Positions 47,860 through 59,394 of a stretch of DNA of 64,000 bases are shown here, piece after piece. This DNA is from Brevipalpus yothersi. Its lineage: Eukaryota > Arthropoda > Arachnida > Trombidiformes > Tenuipalpidae. Both the position numbers and the translations under genes were made by a program. A model generated the notes under the pieces. It was not told where the DNA came from. It ran no database searches and worked only from the letters and a program-made list of their open reading frames with translations. The DNA is taken from contig QZCP01000025.1 of the NCBI GenBank assembly GCA_003956705.1, positions 1 through 64,000 on the forward strand, given 5' to 3'. Within the stretch, counting starts at the first letter, position 1, and every line of letters begins with the position of its first letter.

Positions 47860-48810
47860 TCATTCACTTTTGGTCCGTTCTTTAGTTTGGTCAGATTCAA
47901 CCGGTGCAGTTTCTTTTTCCTGGATAAGAGAAAAATGGGCAAAAAATATGTTTGTTAGGATAAGAATTTAAAATTTAACTAATACGTGAGCTCCGATAAG
48001 TCCATTTTTGTTCTGCAAACAAGTGAAGAGGGACCTTGACCGCTGGAAGGCATGGAGGCATGGATTGAGAGGAGACAGTCACCAAGATCCGTACTGGTTG
48101 GCCATCGAAACGTTGACCAGTGGTCAGATATTATCACTGTGAGTGTTTCGAAAGAAGGGTAAAGATGCTCTATCGATTAAGTCCCGGGAATCGAGAGCAA
48201 TAAATCAATTCGACTGCAAGGATGAGAAGATCTGAAGAGGAAGAAAAATTTTCGGCAGAATAACCGACGTTTCGTCTCCTCTACATATAAAATAAGAACT
48301 GATTGCACACATCAGTGTCAGTCAGACAGTCTATCCTAATCTAGGGATACATTGTCTCTCTTCCTTGCTGGGAAGCGAAAAAATAATCCATGCCTTTACC
48401 ATGCCGTTTCCATGACTATGCACGATTTCTTGGACAGATAAGTGGTGTATAACTACAATTTTAGCCACTTTTCTGTTAGATTTGAAACCTTTCAGACAAT
48501 AATTTGATCGTTCAAGTCTCAGTTGCAGCTTAAAACAGCCCAAGGCCTTTTCACAGTAAGCCAATAAGTAGGCCCTAGTGTGGTGAGCCTCACTACGAAG
48601 GACAATTTTTCCAAGAATTTCAAATCCCTTTTATTGTATCGGACAGAAAGACAGAGAGAGAGAGGAAGAGAAAAGTTTTCCACTTACCAGAGGTTTTGGT
48701 TTGGGCATAAACTTATCCAGAATTGGTTGAAAAATGGGTTGTATATATCTGGTCCAAATGAGCAGAATTACCACCATTACCGGGGCAAACAAGCACGGTA
48801 AACAAACCAT
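47860..48810 (-). CDS. UPF0729 / C18orf32-like small membrane protein
   Basis: Exon 1 (48810-48688) begins MVCLPCLFAPVMVVILLIW and ends ...FMPKPKPL at a GTAAGT donor. The last exon (47919-47860) follows a good pyrimidine-tract acceptor and encodes EKETAPVESDQTKERTKSE plus stop. Between them lies a probable 27-nt microexon (48012-47986; NKNGLIGAH), with a TTTGCAG acceptor and a GTATTA donor, phase 0 at both ends. The product is 69 aa with the microexon, 60 without it. The N-terminal Met-Val-Cys-x-Pro-Cys plus a single hydrophobic helix and a Tyr-x-x-Pro segment are the signature of UPF0729 (human C18orf32, about 76 aa). The human protein is reported on ER and lipid droplets. Function in this organism is inferred only. 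Confidence 0.82.
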
Positions 48811-51800
48811 AGCTGGAGGTGTATTTTCGTTCTTCTTCGGAGATTAGACGTATGCTGGCAAACGGTGGAGAGTACAGAAAAAAATGGAACCTCACAATGG
48901 AATGCAAGAAAGGGGAAGATCTTCTATGGCAGAAAAATTGTCTCCAAAATCAAAGATTATATCCAACTAATATACTATAGTATTATGAATTGCGAAATAT
49001 TCTTGACAGCAAAATAAAAATCATAATATTTTGATTCTGAACATTCGCTGAACAGTGCTGCCAATCAGTTACTCAAGCGCAATTCTGACAAGTTACATCA
49101 TGAAATGCTGTTTCAAGTTCATGAACTATACACCAAGATAAAGTTCGAAAGTTAAGGGCAGATAAATTTTTTCTGATGATTCATAGATTTTGAAATAAAT
49201 ATTATTCTTCAAATTTTTAGGGAAATATTGTTATCAAATTTGAGATTTCAAGAGAGTAAAATATTTTTTGCTTTTTTCGGTAGCTCGAAAGAGAGACGAA
49301 AAGATTTGAGATGGGCTTAGTTTTGTTCTGAAACGATTTCGATGATAACATTGGCAAATGATGAGTTGCTTTCTTCCAAAGAACGAGTCCTACATTCATG
49401 AGGTCTAAAATTTTTTATCTTCACTCGTTGAAAGAGGACAGATCCAGGGAATAGGTCCAAAGTTCGATGGACTCGAGGAGATGCAATCGATAAAGCGGCA
49501 TCGTTATACACGTGTACATCTTATCGAAAGTGGCAGAAAAAATTGCTGTCTTCGTCTGTAAGACCAAGTTTGTCGACGATGGAACTGGGTTAGCATAGAA
49601 ACTGATTAAAAAAATTGGTTTGATGATTCTAGTTATCATTATCAATGAAATTCCATTCCGAATTGTTTTGTCACCTGACAATATGAAAATTACCGTCTTC
49701 ATCCTCGCTATCCTTATTTTAGCTGCCAGTGATACCGATTATATTGACTTATTTTTTTTACTTATAGTTGTGCTAGCCTTTCGTCCATGGGAAGGAAGAC
49801 AAGTAAGAGAAAGGATGAGAAGATGGATTACATAGTGAGAAAAGCGAGAGATAATAGCTCAATTGATCAATATTAATGTGTATTCATCAATCCAAGGATA
49901 TATTTTCCTCTTGCTCAAATTCATCGATATGTCCACCATTCTCATATGATTAAAAGTCTAGCTCTTGATGATTCAAAAAAAAGAGCTGAAGAGATCGTTT
50001 CAATGGCTTCATGTCATTTTTGAGTGGACGCTGATATACTGGCCATGCCTATCTTTTGAAAGAGATTCCAATTCGTTATAAAAAATGCTGTCCATCTCAC
50101 CAGAAAGACCTCGCATACTAAATGGTTGAGAAAATATGGTCGTAGATACGATAAATCAATGGGTATTGATGGAGCGATTAGCGAACAAACTCAGTGGTAA
50201 TGTTTGGGACACTCTGTGGTTTGGAGACGATTCTTTGGAACTTTCATTTATTAGCACTATGAATTTATATATATCAGCTCAGGAATATGTTTTTATCATT
50301 TTCCATCATGTGTCCACGGGGTATAGATCTGACAATGATGTCCAAATGATACTGTTTTAGGAAAAATTGTTGATGAAATTCTTGATCCACTACAAGAAAC
50401 AATAAAAATTGACTTATATTTTCTAGTCTCATGCAATCAATATGATTCCAGAAATCAACCATGTTTCGGCTCTCGTTTTTGCTCAAAATTCGTTTGTTGA
50501 TATTAGAATCTCAGTTTATGTGGTATGAATGTTTCACTCAAGTCAACCCAAATTGACTGTCTCTAAGATTTTGCAAATTCTCTGCCTTCAATGATGATCA
50601 CTATGGTATTCCCCTGTATTCTTAGTCCAATATGAAGCGATAAGAATGGTGCTCATTTCAAGTTGAAACAATTAGACGACTGATCGCTTGCACCGTACAA
50701 TATGCAATATTCTCTCTTCTCTCTCCCCTAGAACTTATCACATTCAGACGATATATCTGGATACATGCCTCTCAATGAGCGAGCAAATACAGATTGCAAA
50801 GGTAATCGAAATCGATGACGATGAGCCTCAAATGTGAGCTCTTTTCTCTTTTCTCCCAAGGATCGTCCATTTTTAATACATTAGTCGGGAAGCTGGGGGA
50901 GGTAGATAGATAGATGTAGTGGAAGCGAGAGATGCAATCGAAGAAGAAGAGGAGAGGAGAGAGGAAGATGAACGGTGTGTATATGAGTGTGTGTGTGGAG
51001 CAAGAGGAGGTGGCGGGTGAGGGGGTGGTGGAGGATAGATCCTCGGCAAAAGGGAAAGGGAAAGCCTAGCCAGCTTACGAAGCCCGAATACCTAATAATG
51101 TAATACCGACATGAGCGAAGTATGCCTACACACAACTCACACAACTCGAACATTAGTAGCATATTGGAAGCCAGGTTCTAGATCGAAGCCTGTTATTCCT
51201 CTCATATCTCAAAATCCCGAGACCAGAGAGACCAAAAAGAGAGAGAAGAAGCCAAGCAGAGAGAAAGAGAAAGAGAAAGAGCGGGCTGTTGAAGGCTCTG
51301 TGGAAAGAGAGAAAATGTTCTAGCTACAGATCCACGTTTCCACCACGTATCATCCATCGTTTATCCCGATCGATTTTCCGAACCGAGGAGGAGAGAGAGA
51401 GAGAGAGAGATAGACAAAGAGAGGGCGATGCAAGAGAGCGGGAGAGAGAGAGAAGCATTCAATGAACCTTCTCTCTCTCTCTTGACTCTCTCTGTGCAAC
51501 TAATTCTCTTTGTTGCCAGCGCTGTCGCAAGGCTCTCTCTCAACCATTTTCAGACCTCAAGCCTCGAATTCGTTTCTACTCACTAGTAGTGAAAAATTTT
51601 TTCTATGACATTTGTTTATGATATGGAAACGAACATAATATGATTCAATACTAATAATATCTTAAATCATTTGGTAAGTATAATTGTTAATTTTTCTAAA
51701 ATATTAGTTCTGATGTGTGTGTGTATATGTTCGAAAAAGAAGCATGGTAAGCGTAGATGTTTAGCTTCGAGAGAGAGAGAGTGGATGAATCATCTCTCTC

Positions 51801-52244
51801 TTCTCTCTCTCCCCTCCTAGCCTAACGATCGAGAGAGAGAGAGAGAGCATTTTGGGTTTCGCTGTGTATTCGTTTGTGTGTAGAGAAAAGTCTCTCTGGC
51901 TCTAGCCTCAGGAAAAGAGGGAGAGAGAAGAGAAAGTCTATGAGAGAGAGATTCGCTGAGTTCACATGTGCGCCGTTTTTCATAGGCAAAGTAAGCTGAA
52001 GCTCTTTTGAGAGAAGCTCTCAAGCTGTGGTGTGTGTATCTCAAACAAAGACATTTCGCGTTGTGTGTATGTGTATGAAGCGAAAGAGAGTGAGATTTCG
52101 TTGTGAGTGATCACATTTAATATTTTTGAATGATTATGTCCATCTAATTGTGTGTGTGGGGATTGATTATTTTGTTTTTCTCATATTACATGATCATCAG
52201 TGGATAGTGGTACGATTGTGTGGCGGCGTTGTCAAGTGTTGACC
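48811..52244. other. Spacer and probable 5' region of the zinc-finger-like gene
   Basis: No supported gene. A short hydrophobic frame at 49682-49835 (MKITVFILAILILAAS...) is probably chance. From about 50880 the sequence is rich in GA/CT runs. A GTAAGT at 51674 and a CAG at 52198-52200 could bound a 5' untranslated intron of the next gene. Confidence 0.4.
51389..51410. repeat. Short (GA)n tract
   Basis: About 22 bp of pure GA in a region with many other short GA/CT runs (51240-51960) upstream of the 52.2 kb gene. Confidence 0.9.
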
Positions 52245-53627
52245 ATGCGGCTGGAACCCGAAGAACGTCGTAATTATGTGCATAGTCAATTGGATGATTA
52301 TGGACGCTTGTATATGTCTTGTTTGGAAATGTTCGTACAAAAATTGTGGTGTAAACAGCGTTTATTGATACGTACCAATCGTATATATGAGGAAAAGATA
52401 TCGACAATAAGTGAAATAATTGGTTCACAAAAATCAAATGAAGTACTGAATGCTACCAAAAATGATTGTGACAAAATTGATAATATCATACAAAAAATGC
52501 ATCGTATCATATTCATTCCTCCCAATAAGGATAGCGATCTACATATATTGAATGATCTACTCTCCCGTGAAGCTGAGGAAACATTATGGGAAGATGATGA
52601 TGATGATGAGGATGAAGATCTCACACCACCGCCATCAGCCACTAATCATCATTATCATCACGCTTATCGTCAAGTCAGTAATTGTGTTCCATCATCACAT
52701 AATGCAGCTCATAGCCGAAACGTGTCCGCATCATCTCGAGAGCCATCAGCCAGAGTAATCAATGCATCCGTACGAAGACAACAGCAACAGCAGCAACAAC
52801 AACAATTACAACAACAGCAACTACAACAGCAGCATCAAGCAAATCGTCGAGATTTGATCGAGTCAAAAAATAATGGCCATTGCATTTCTTCATCATCTGT
52901 ATCTCAGCCCAATTCTAACAATAGCAGTCCTTCACGACGAATGGCTAGCAACGATAGTAACCATCACAATTCATCAGCGGCCGCTTTGTCATCCATTGAA
53001 GGTAGACGAGTATCCAATGTATCAACGGACGGTGAGGTAGCCAATCTACTTGGCTCTTCGGTGGGCCGTGACGGTACCCTTGGACGCCGTTCATCGTCCA
53101 AACGAGCTAATGGAGGCAGTAGTAGTGCTGGCTCCAATGGGTCAACATCGGGATCGGTGTCCAAAAAGAGTCGTAATAATCGTACCAAAGATGATAAAGA
53201 AATAGTCAAATGCTGTGCTCAACCTGATTGTGAATACATTGAGAGAGATAATGCGAATAATATGCGTAAACATTATCGTAATTGGCACGATGATATTGAA
53301 TATCCGACAACACCATACGTGAAAAAAGAAATGAACACTGAAATGGTGAATCAATATCTACACAATTGGATGGTTCAACGTAAAAAGCGTCAACCTCTAT
53401 CTGGTCGTAACCGGGAAATGGGTAGTCGACCTTCCACTGATTCATGGCCAAGCATGTCAACACTTGATGGTGTATTGATGTATCAAGAGGATCAAAATGA
53501 GGATGAAGATTATGAAATCAATGACCACTTGATCTCACTCACAAAGAATGAAAAGTCACAAGAAAATTCGACTGCATCCTCCGCATCAGCCACTACCACA
53601 ACTACTCAGCATGATAATAATAATTAA
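52245..53627 (+). CDS. Glutamine- and serine-rich protein with one C2H2-like zinc finger
   Basis: Single open frame of 460 aa from the ATG at 52245 (MRLEPEERRNYVHSQLDDYG). I do not recognise the family. Residues 1-95 are a dense helical region (YMSCLEMFVQKLWCKQRLLI, KIDNIIQKMHRI) that looks like a conserved domain. An acidic run of Asp/Glu (about 114-125) follows, then His/Ser-rich linker, a poly-Gln tract (about 180-203, coded by mixed CAA/CAG) and a long Ser/Asn-rich stretch. Near residues 325-350, CAQPDCEYIERDNANNMRK plus HYRNWH fits C-x4-C-x13-H-x4-H, a possible single zinc finger. A Trp-containing segment (YLHNWMVQRKKRQPLSG) comes after it. A nuclear role is plausible from composition only. 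A splice acceptor-like CAG just upstream means there may be a 5' exon. Confidence 0.75.
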   Translation: MRLEPEERRNYVHSQLDDYGRLYMSCLEMFVQKLWCKQRLLIRTNRIYEEKISTISEIIGSQKSNEVLNATKNDCDKIDNIIQKMHRIIFIPPNKDSDLHILNDLLSREAEETLWEDDDDDEDEDLTPPPSATNHHYHHAYRQVSNCVPSSHNAAHSRNVSASSREPSARVINASVRRQQQQQQQQQLQQQQLQQQHQANRRDLIESKNNGHCISSSSVSQPNSNNSSPSRRMASNDSNHHNSSAAALSSIEGRRVSNVSTDGEVANLLGSSVGRDGTLGRRSSSKRANGGSSSAGSNGSTSGSVSKKSRNNRTKDDKEIVKCCAQPDCEYIERDNANNMRKHYRNWHDDIEYPTTPYVKKEMNTEMVNQYLHNWMVQRKKRQPLSGRNREMGSRPSTDSWPSMSTLDGVLMYQEDQNEDEDYEINDHLISLTKNEKSQENSTASSASATTTTTQHDNNN

Positions 53628-55126
53628 TTAGCCGGACAAAGGAAAACAAAAGAGAAGCCAAATTCGGGAAAAAAACTTTCAAAATTTCCACTGACCAATG
53701 ACTCCTTTATTCTGTCATGTTTTTTTGTGTGTGCGTTTACCCAATAATTCACGAAAAGAACGCAAAAAATTAATCTTAATAGTCGTCTCATTTAGCGATA
53801 GCCGCTCAATCTCTCTAACTAATTGTAACGGCATTTGTATTGTGATCAATTTCTGATATACCTCTTTCCCATCACATCCTTTCCCCCTTCATTTCTTTTG
53901 TAATGTTTTTTTTTGTTTGTTCCCATGTTCTTTCCTACTCTTTTTTCCCTTTTCCCTCTTTCTTTCTCTCTATTTCTTTTTTCTCCACCTCGGATCTCAT
54001 CCTTCATTTCCTTCATTTGAATTGGAAAAAATTTGAACTATTGTCTAATTAAGAGGGATGCATGTGGATGAAAATAAGCCGAGGCCACTTTGAATTGGAG
54101 CAAACTTTTTGGACTGGACTACTTAATCAGGTCCTGGCCCATCAAATTTTTTTGTGTCATGAATGCGATCGATTTATTGCTATCATCGCTTTTTTTTATA
54201 TGCATCATTTGGACAGCTCGATTCTCATAAGTAAAATAAATCCATAATTACAATGATAAAAATTGAATACCTAAATTTTGTCCACTCTTGCCGGGCCAAC
54301 TCATCATTCCCAGCAAATTCCATCCACCATGAATTCTAAAATCACTCTTGATCATCTTTCGGTGATCCATTCTCATCATGTGTGTGTGTATGTGTGCAAA
54401 ATCTCATCTCTCATCTTGGGTGAAGCTGCAAGCTAACGAGAGAGAGAAGAGAGAGAGAGAAGAGAGAGAGAGAGAGGGAAAGAAAGAGGAGAGAGAAGAG
54501 AAAGATGCTGTACTTTGCAGCCTCCTTTCATCTGTGATGTTTACTATTCTCGTGTGTAGCTGAATTTAAGCTCTGATAAATCTTGGTATGTGTGATAAAA
54601 ATGATGCCTCATCAATAGACAAAATGGTGAATCGATAGTGATTGAAGATATATTTAGTATATTATCTCCACATGTTCGTCAGCAGAATTTTCAAATATGC
54701 TTCGGTTTTGGTGACACATTGACCGGTTGTGAAAAAGGTAGGCATTTGATGGCCAATATGTTGATGAAGATTGTGTGTGATGTCTATGATTGTTTCTTTT
54801 GCTTAATCATTTGAATTTTAGTTTCGATTTTGATTCAAATTTTCCGGTCAATAATCGATAGTTCATTTGCTTACATCGACAGTTGAATTATTTGGTTGAC
54901 TGATAAAGTTCAGACAGACATTGTAACGATCAATGTTATGATGTGTAAAATCATTTTCTTCTCTGTCTTCTTTTTTTTGACATTTTTTTCCTGGATTACC
55001 TTTTCTGATCGATCAAATTTTTTTTTCGGTGTTTTTTTTCTCTCTCTTGATTCCAGTGACAAATCTAATCTTGTATTATCACTGCCCTAAACTGTTAGCG
55101 TATTGGTTATCATCGATGGTGGTGAA
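53628..55126. other. 3' UTR of the zinc-finger-like gene and 5' region of Homer
   Basis: An AATAAA at 54235-54240 would give a 3' UTR of about 600 nt for the upstream gene. GA-rich runs occur near 54440-54500. No separate gene is supported. Confidence 0.5.
54235..54240 (+). other. Poly(A) signal of the 52.2 kb gene
   Basis: First canonical AATAAA downstream of the stop at 53627. Confidence 0.45.
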
Positions 55127-56824
55127 ATGTCCTCATCGGAAAAATTCCGAAGCAATCAGCAAGTCCAGTCATTTTACACAGCAAAAGCTCATGTCTTCCA
55201 CATCGATCCACAGACTAAACGATCGTGGCTTCCAACATCATGCCAAGCGTGTAATGTCTGTTTTGTTCACGATCCATCTTTGAATGCTTATCGAATAATC
55301 AGTGTGGAAGGTTCTAAAGCGATAATCAATAGCACAATCACCGCAAACATGACTTTCACCAAGACATCACAAAAATTCGGCCAATGGTCTGATATACGAG
55401 CCAACACTGTGTATGGTCTAGGATTTGCCACCGAGGCAGAATTGAATTCTTTTATCGAAAAATTTCAAGAAGTTAAAGAATTAACTCGTGCTATGAATGT
55501 TAGTCACATGTCTCATCAAAATGGTAGCGTATCATCATCTTCTAATCCCCAATCAGCCTTACATTCAACCACCACCAGTAAAAGTACACTCACAAGAAAT
55601 AGTGGAGCTGAATCGACTCAAAATGATTTGCCCGATACTCATTATGAAACCAACTCAGGATCTGCCTCATTGTCATTGCATTTGAATGATGTTAATAGTA
55701 ATAGAAAGCCTACACTTGAGGCTCATCAAAGAAGTCAAAGTTTATCTGGTCTTCAAGTGAATAAGGTAATTGTGATAACCCATAATCCACATCATTTTGA
55801 GATCCAATTTTGAATGCATTTCAAACAGATTGAAACTTTTTTTCACCTTCTATCCTCGACAGATGCTTACTGATAGCCCAAAGCATAATAAAGACAAACT
55901 CTCCGGTTCATCAGTCTTGCTCTCTCAGTCAAATAATGAAGCGCAATTAAGATATGAAAACGACAGGTTGAAATTAGCATTAGCTCAGAGGTATGTAGAA
56001 ACTATCACATGATTCTATGCTTATACACACATATATACCTTGGATGACTTTTTTGAAATTTTATCCTCTCATCTCATGAAATTTTTCTACAGTTCCGCTA
56101 ATGCTAAAAAGTGGGAAATTGAATTGCAAACACTGAGAAACAATAATGCAAGATTGACAAGTGCTCTTCAAGAGTCAACCGCAAATGTTGAAGAGTGGAA
56201 AAAACAGTTGCAATCATTGAAAGACGAAAACGGCAAGATGAGAATGCGGGTAAGTAGGATGAATAAATTGAAGATATTTTTGATTGTTCATCATCATCGC
56301 AAAATGTGTATATGTATGTGCGTATATACGTGTATGATCGATAATCTATGAAAAAAATCTTTTTCCTTGTCATCCAGATAGTCGAATTGGAAGCCAGTCA
56401 TGGTAATCCGGAAGCAATCGAAGAATTGAGTAAAGAGATCAACAATTTGAGAACCAGTGCAGCCTCTTTAGATGTGCAGAAAAAACAGAAGGATAAAGAA
56501 ATTGATCTACTCAAAAAAAGTTTAGAACAGCACGTTCAAGTATGTGGAGCCAGTCAGCAAGTAGAAGATAAATTGAAGGTAGGGAAGAAACAAGCTCAAA
56601 TTTTAGGCTTCTTTTAATTGTGATATTCTCATTCATAGATGTTATTAAGTGAGAACGAAAGTCTTCGAAATCAGATAAGTCGTCTACAAGATCATGATGA
56701 TGGCTCCAGAATAAGTGAAACCAACAGGGGCATGCTTGATCAAGTAAATTATAGATTAGGACAAAACATCCAAGAACTAAAATCTCTTCACCAGGAATTC
56801 ACTGCACTACTCAATGCATCCTGA
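55127..56824 (+). CDS. HOMER: Homer scaffold protein
   Basis: Five exons (55127-55765, 55863-55990, 56093-56249, 56378-56578, 56639-56824) encode 436 aa. Homer links metabotropic glutamate, IP3 and ryanodine receptors and Shank at synapses through its EVH1 domain and tetramerises by its coiled coil. The EVH1 domain (about 18-130) has [58 protein letters not shown] and [19 protein letters not shown], an almost textbook match. A Ser/Thr-rich linker of about 120 residues is longer than in vertebrates. A coiled coil runs from about 235 to the end ([36 protein letters not shown]), closing with [19 protein letters not shown]. The start is the first in-frame ATG of the exon; an alternative upstream exon cannot be excluded. 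Confidence 0.95.
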
Positions 56825-57892
56825 TATAAAATAAATTTTATCCCCTCATCTTGCTTTAATCGCTCTCCCCAAAGCTAAAGAAGCTTTTCTTTTCGACAAA
56901 CAATGTATTTATCCAACATTTATTGACTCTCGCTAACCAAAACTAGAAAAATAACTATGGCCAGGGACTATTAATTGCAACAACAAATGATGTAGATACA
57001 AATAAATATCCTGGCAAAATTATTATATCAAACCCACAAGCTCTCTCACTTCTTGATCAAATTTTGATACACTTACACTAACCAGATGTTCATCGAAAAA
57101 ATTTTCAACTCATTGATCTGAAACATCAAACGGCAATCTGAGTTTCCAACGTTCATCGAAGCTGGAGGCACAAAGCTGGAATGAATTTTGGCGGGACATG
57201 AACGTGTTCTTCCAGTCAACAATCATTGGTTGGCACGTTACGCTGGGCGGCGTTCAGATGGAACAGATAGGGAGGTTTCCCATTCACAGCAGGCGTTCAT
57301 TCATGGGAGAATTAGGAGCTTTACCTCTTTACCTCTTTAACACTTTCAGCTATGATGCGCTGAATTTTCCTTTCCCCAACAACATTCGTTAACTTTGAGA
57401 GCCCAAGTGAGCTGACTAGGAAGGTCCAGGGTCTGGTCTCTCGGGCATAGGTTTTTTGGCCATGGAAAGATGTTGCACATCAAAAGGAGTTCAGGTGCAT
57501 TCCAAATCAAACTTGATTCTTCAGGATTGTTAGCGAATCGAAAGTTTCTCTCGAATTGTTTCTTCTCACAGTTGAATCGTCATGGGATGTAGTGAGGAGG
57601 AAGTTTGCGGTCAGTCTAGATTGATTTCTCCAATCGAATCTAGTATGCAAATTGGTGACTCAATTGCTTTCTTAACCAAAACGATATTACCAATTGCTAT
57701 CGATAGTCTTTGGAGTAGATATCTTAAATTCCATAGAAAATTTAAATGTAATTATTTATCCTCAATAATTCGTGAGCTTGTGATTTCCAGTTCGAGAATA
57801 TGTTTCATTCACCAAGAATTTTATCTAGCTTATCAATAAGATTTCAAGAGATATGAGCCATGCCATCATTGATGCATGGAACAGGAAACTGA
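56825..57892. other. Convergent spacer, Homer / POP4
   Basis: Homer poly(A) signals are possible at 56830-56835 and 57001-57006. An 85-codon plus-strand frame at 57582-57839 has an ATG but no recognisable feature. No gene supported. Confidence 0.45.
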
Positions 57893-58625
57893 TTAGATAA
57901 TCTGTCCAATCTTTTTCGATTTAAACTTAATCTTTGTACGCTGATGTGAGGCGAGTTTCAATTGACTACCATTCAAGCGATAAATCTGACCATCATGAGC
58001 AAACGAAAAGAGAACACCATCCTTTGGAATCACTAACAATATAAAAAGAAAGTTAGCTCACATTTTAATTGAAATTTCAATTTGTTTTACCTAAAATCTT
58101 GTTAGTTTTATCGATGATCTTGAAAGTATTCTTACTTTCCTGTACAACGTAACCAACACTACCAACAAGAGATGGATTACAAGCTGCAAGTACAGCAATT
58201 TTGGCTCCATGATAATCAGCTTTTGCAAGTCGAAGACCAACATCTTTCGGGTTGCCCTTAATAATATTGCTCATATACTGATTCCACAAACAATTAATCT
58301 TTTCAAATGTTTTATACTCAAGTTTACTATTCTTATCGATAGTGAAAAGTTTACGTCTCTCAACCGAATTTAATCGCTGACCAGTATTATTTTGTCTACT
58401 TCTCTTCTTAAAAACCGGATGTATATCATCCAAAAAGTAAAACTTAAACTTCATTCCCTGACTATCAAATTGTGGCACTGAATCTCGAATCAATTTATCA
58501 ACATTACCAGGCGAAGGTCGACCGCCACCAGAACGATTTAAACCTATTCGATCACCCACAGCCGAAACCAAGCTCGGAAGTGATGAATACAAATCACATT
58601 TTGACGATGATGCCTGTGGATCCAT
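57893..58625 (-). CDS. POP4: Ribonuclease P/MRP protein subunit p29
   Basis: Two exons on the minus strand (58625-58091 and 58032-57893) encode 224 aa, equal to human POP4/RPP29 (220 aa). The start is the ATG at 58625 (MDPQASSSKCDLY). The protein helps the RNase P and MRP RNPs bind precursor tRNA and rRNA. The C-terminal Sm-like barrel is visible: RLAKADYHGAKIAVLAACNP, SLVGSVGYVVQESKNTFKI, then across the intron VIPKDGVLFSFAHDGQIYRL and a basic tail ending in KKIGQII. The upstream part (KNSKLEYKTFEKINCLWNQY) matches the eukaryotic N-terminal helix. The intron is 58 nt. It is head to head with the MTA-like gene (770 bp between start codons). Confidence 0.93.
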
Positions 58626-59394
58626 GACCACTAAAAAATGATGGTAATAACGATGATGATGATGACTGTACGGTCAAAACTTGACTGAAAAATTTAACCA
58701 AAACATTCTGCCAACAATCAAATTATAATCACACTAATCAAGCCACGTTGTGATCTCATGAATTTTATCAAAATTTTTTAAAGCCGCTCATCAAACTTAT
58801 CAAATCAATTATAGATGGCGCTGGTGAAGGAGTATGATTTTGATTGGCTTAAAATTGTGAAGATTTTTTCTCTCTCTTTTTCTCTCTCTTTTTTCACTCT
58901 CCTTCTTGAATCGGAATCATTCAGAATTTTAGGAAGTGATATTCCGATTTCATGTAATTCCGATAATTCTTTCCAAATAGTATGTATAGCATCATGTGAT
59001 TGGATTACATTTTTTGATTATTATTAATTATAATACGTGTATAGTATTATCACCAATTTGATTTCACTAATTGATGAGTGTGTGTGTGTGTGTGCTTTTA
59101 ACAAGTCAAATGCACAATAATGTTGTGACTTGTTAGTGCTCCAATTCATGTGAACATGTTCATCAACAACTGAACCCATCTCACATATATATACACACAA
59201 ATATCTATCTTTTTCTCTCTCTCCTCTCTCCATTTGCTTTATCGTCTTCCGGACCTTCTCTCTCTCTCTCGGAATATATACACTTACACACACACACTTA
59301 TACATACATCAACACCTTATACTACATTGAGTGTTTCGAGAAGGCACCTTTTCCTAGGGGGAGAGAGCCTTTCTTTATTTAAGTGTTAAGTGAT
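58626..59394. promoter_or_regulatory. Divergent intergenic region, POP4 / MTA-like gene
   Basis: 770 bp holding both promoters. It contains short TG and CT runs (about 59077-59094 and 59215-59270), the latter 120-180 bp before the MTA-like ATG. No ORF of interest. Confidence 0.5.

Noticed and set aside
49620..49835. Short hydrophobic ORF resembling a signal peptide (MKITVFILAILILAAS)
   Set aside because: No mature-peptide cysteines or cleavage pattern, no splice partner, and AT-rich sequence makes such frames by chance.
57582..57839. 85-codon plus-strand ORF between Homer and POP4
   Set aside because: Has an ATG but no recognisable domain and lies in a convergent 3' region; insufficient support.
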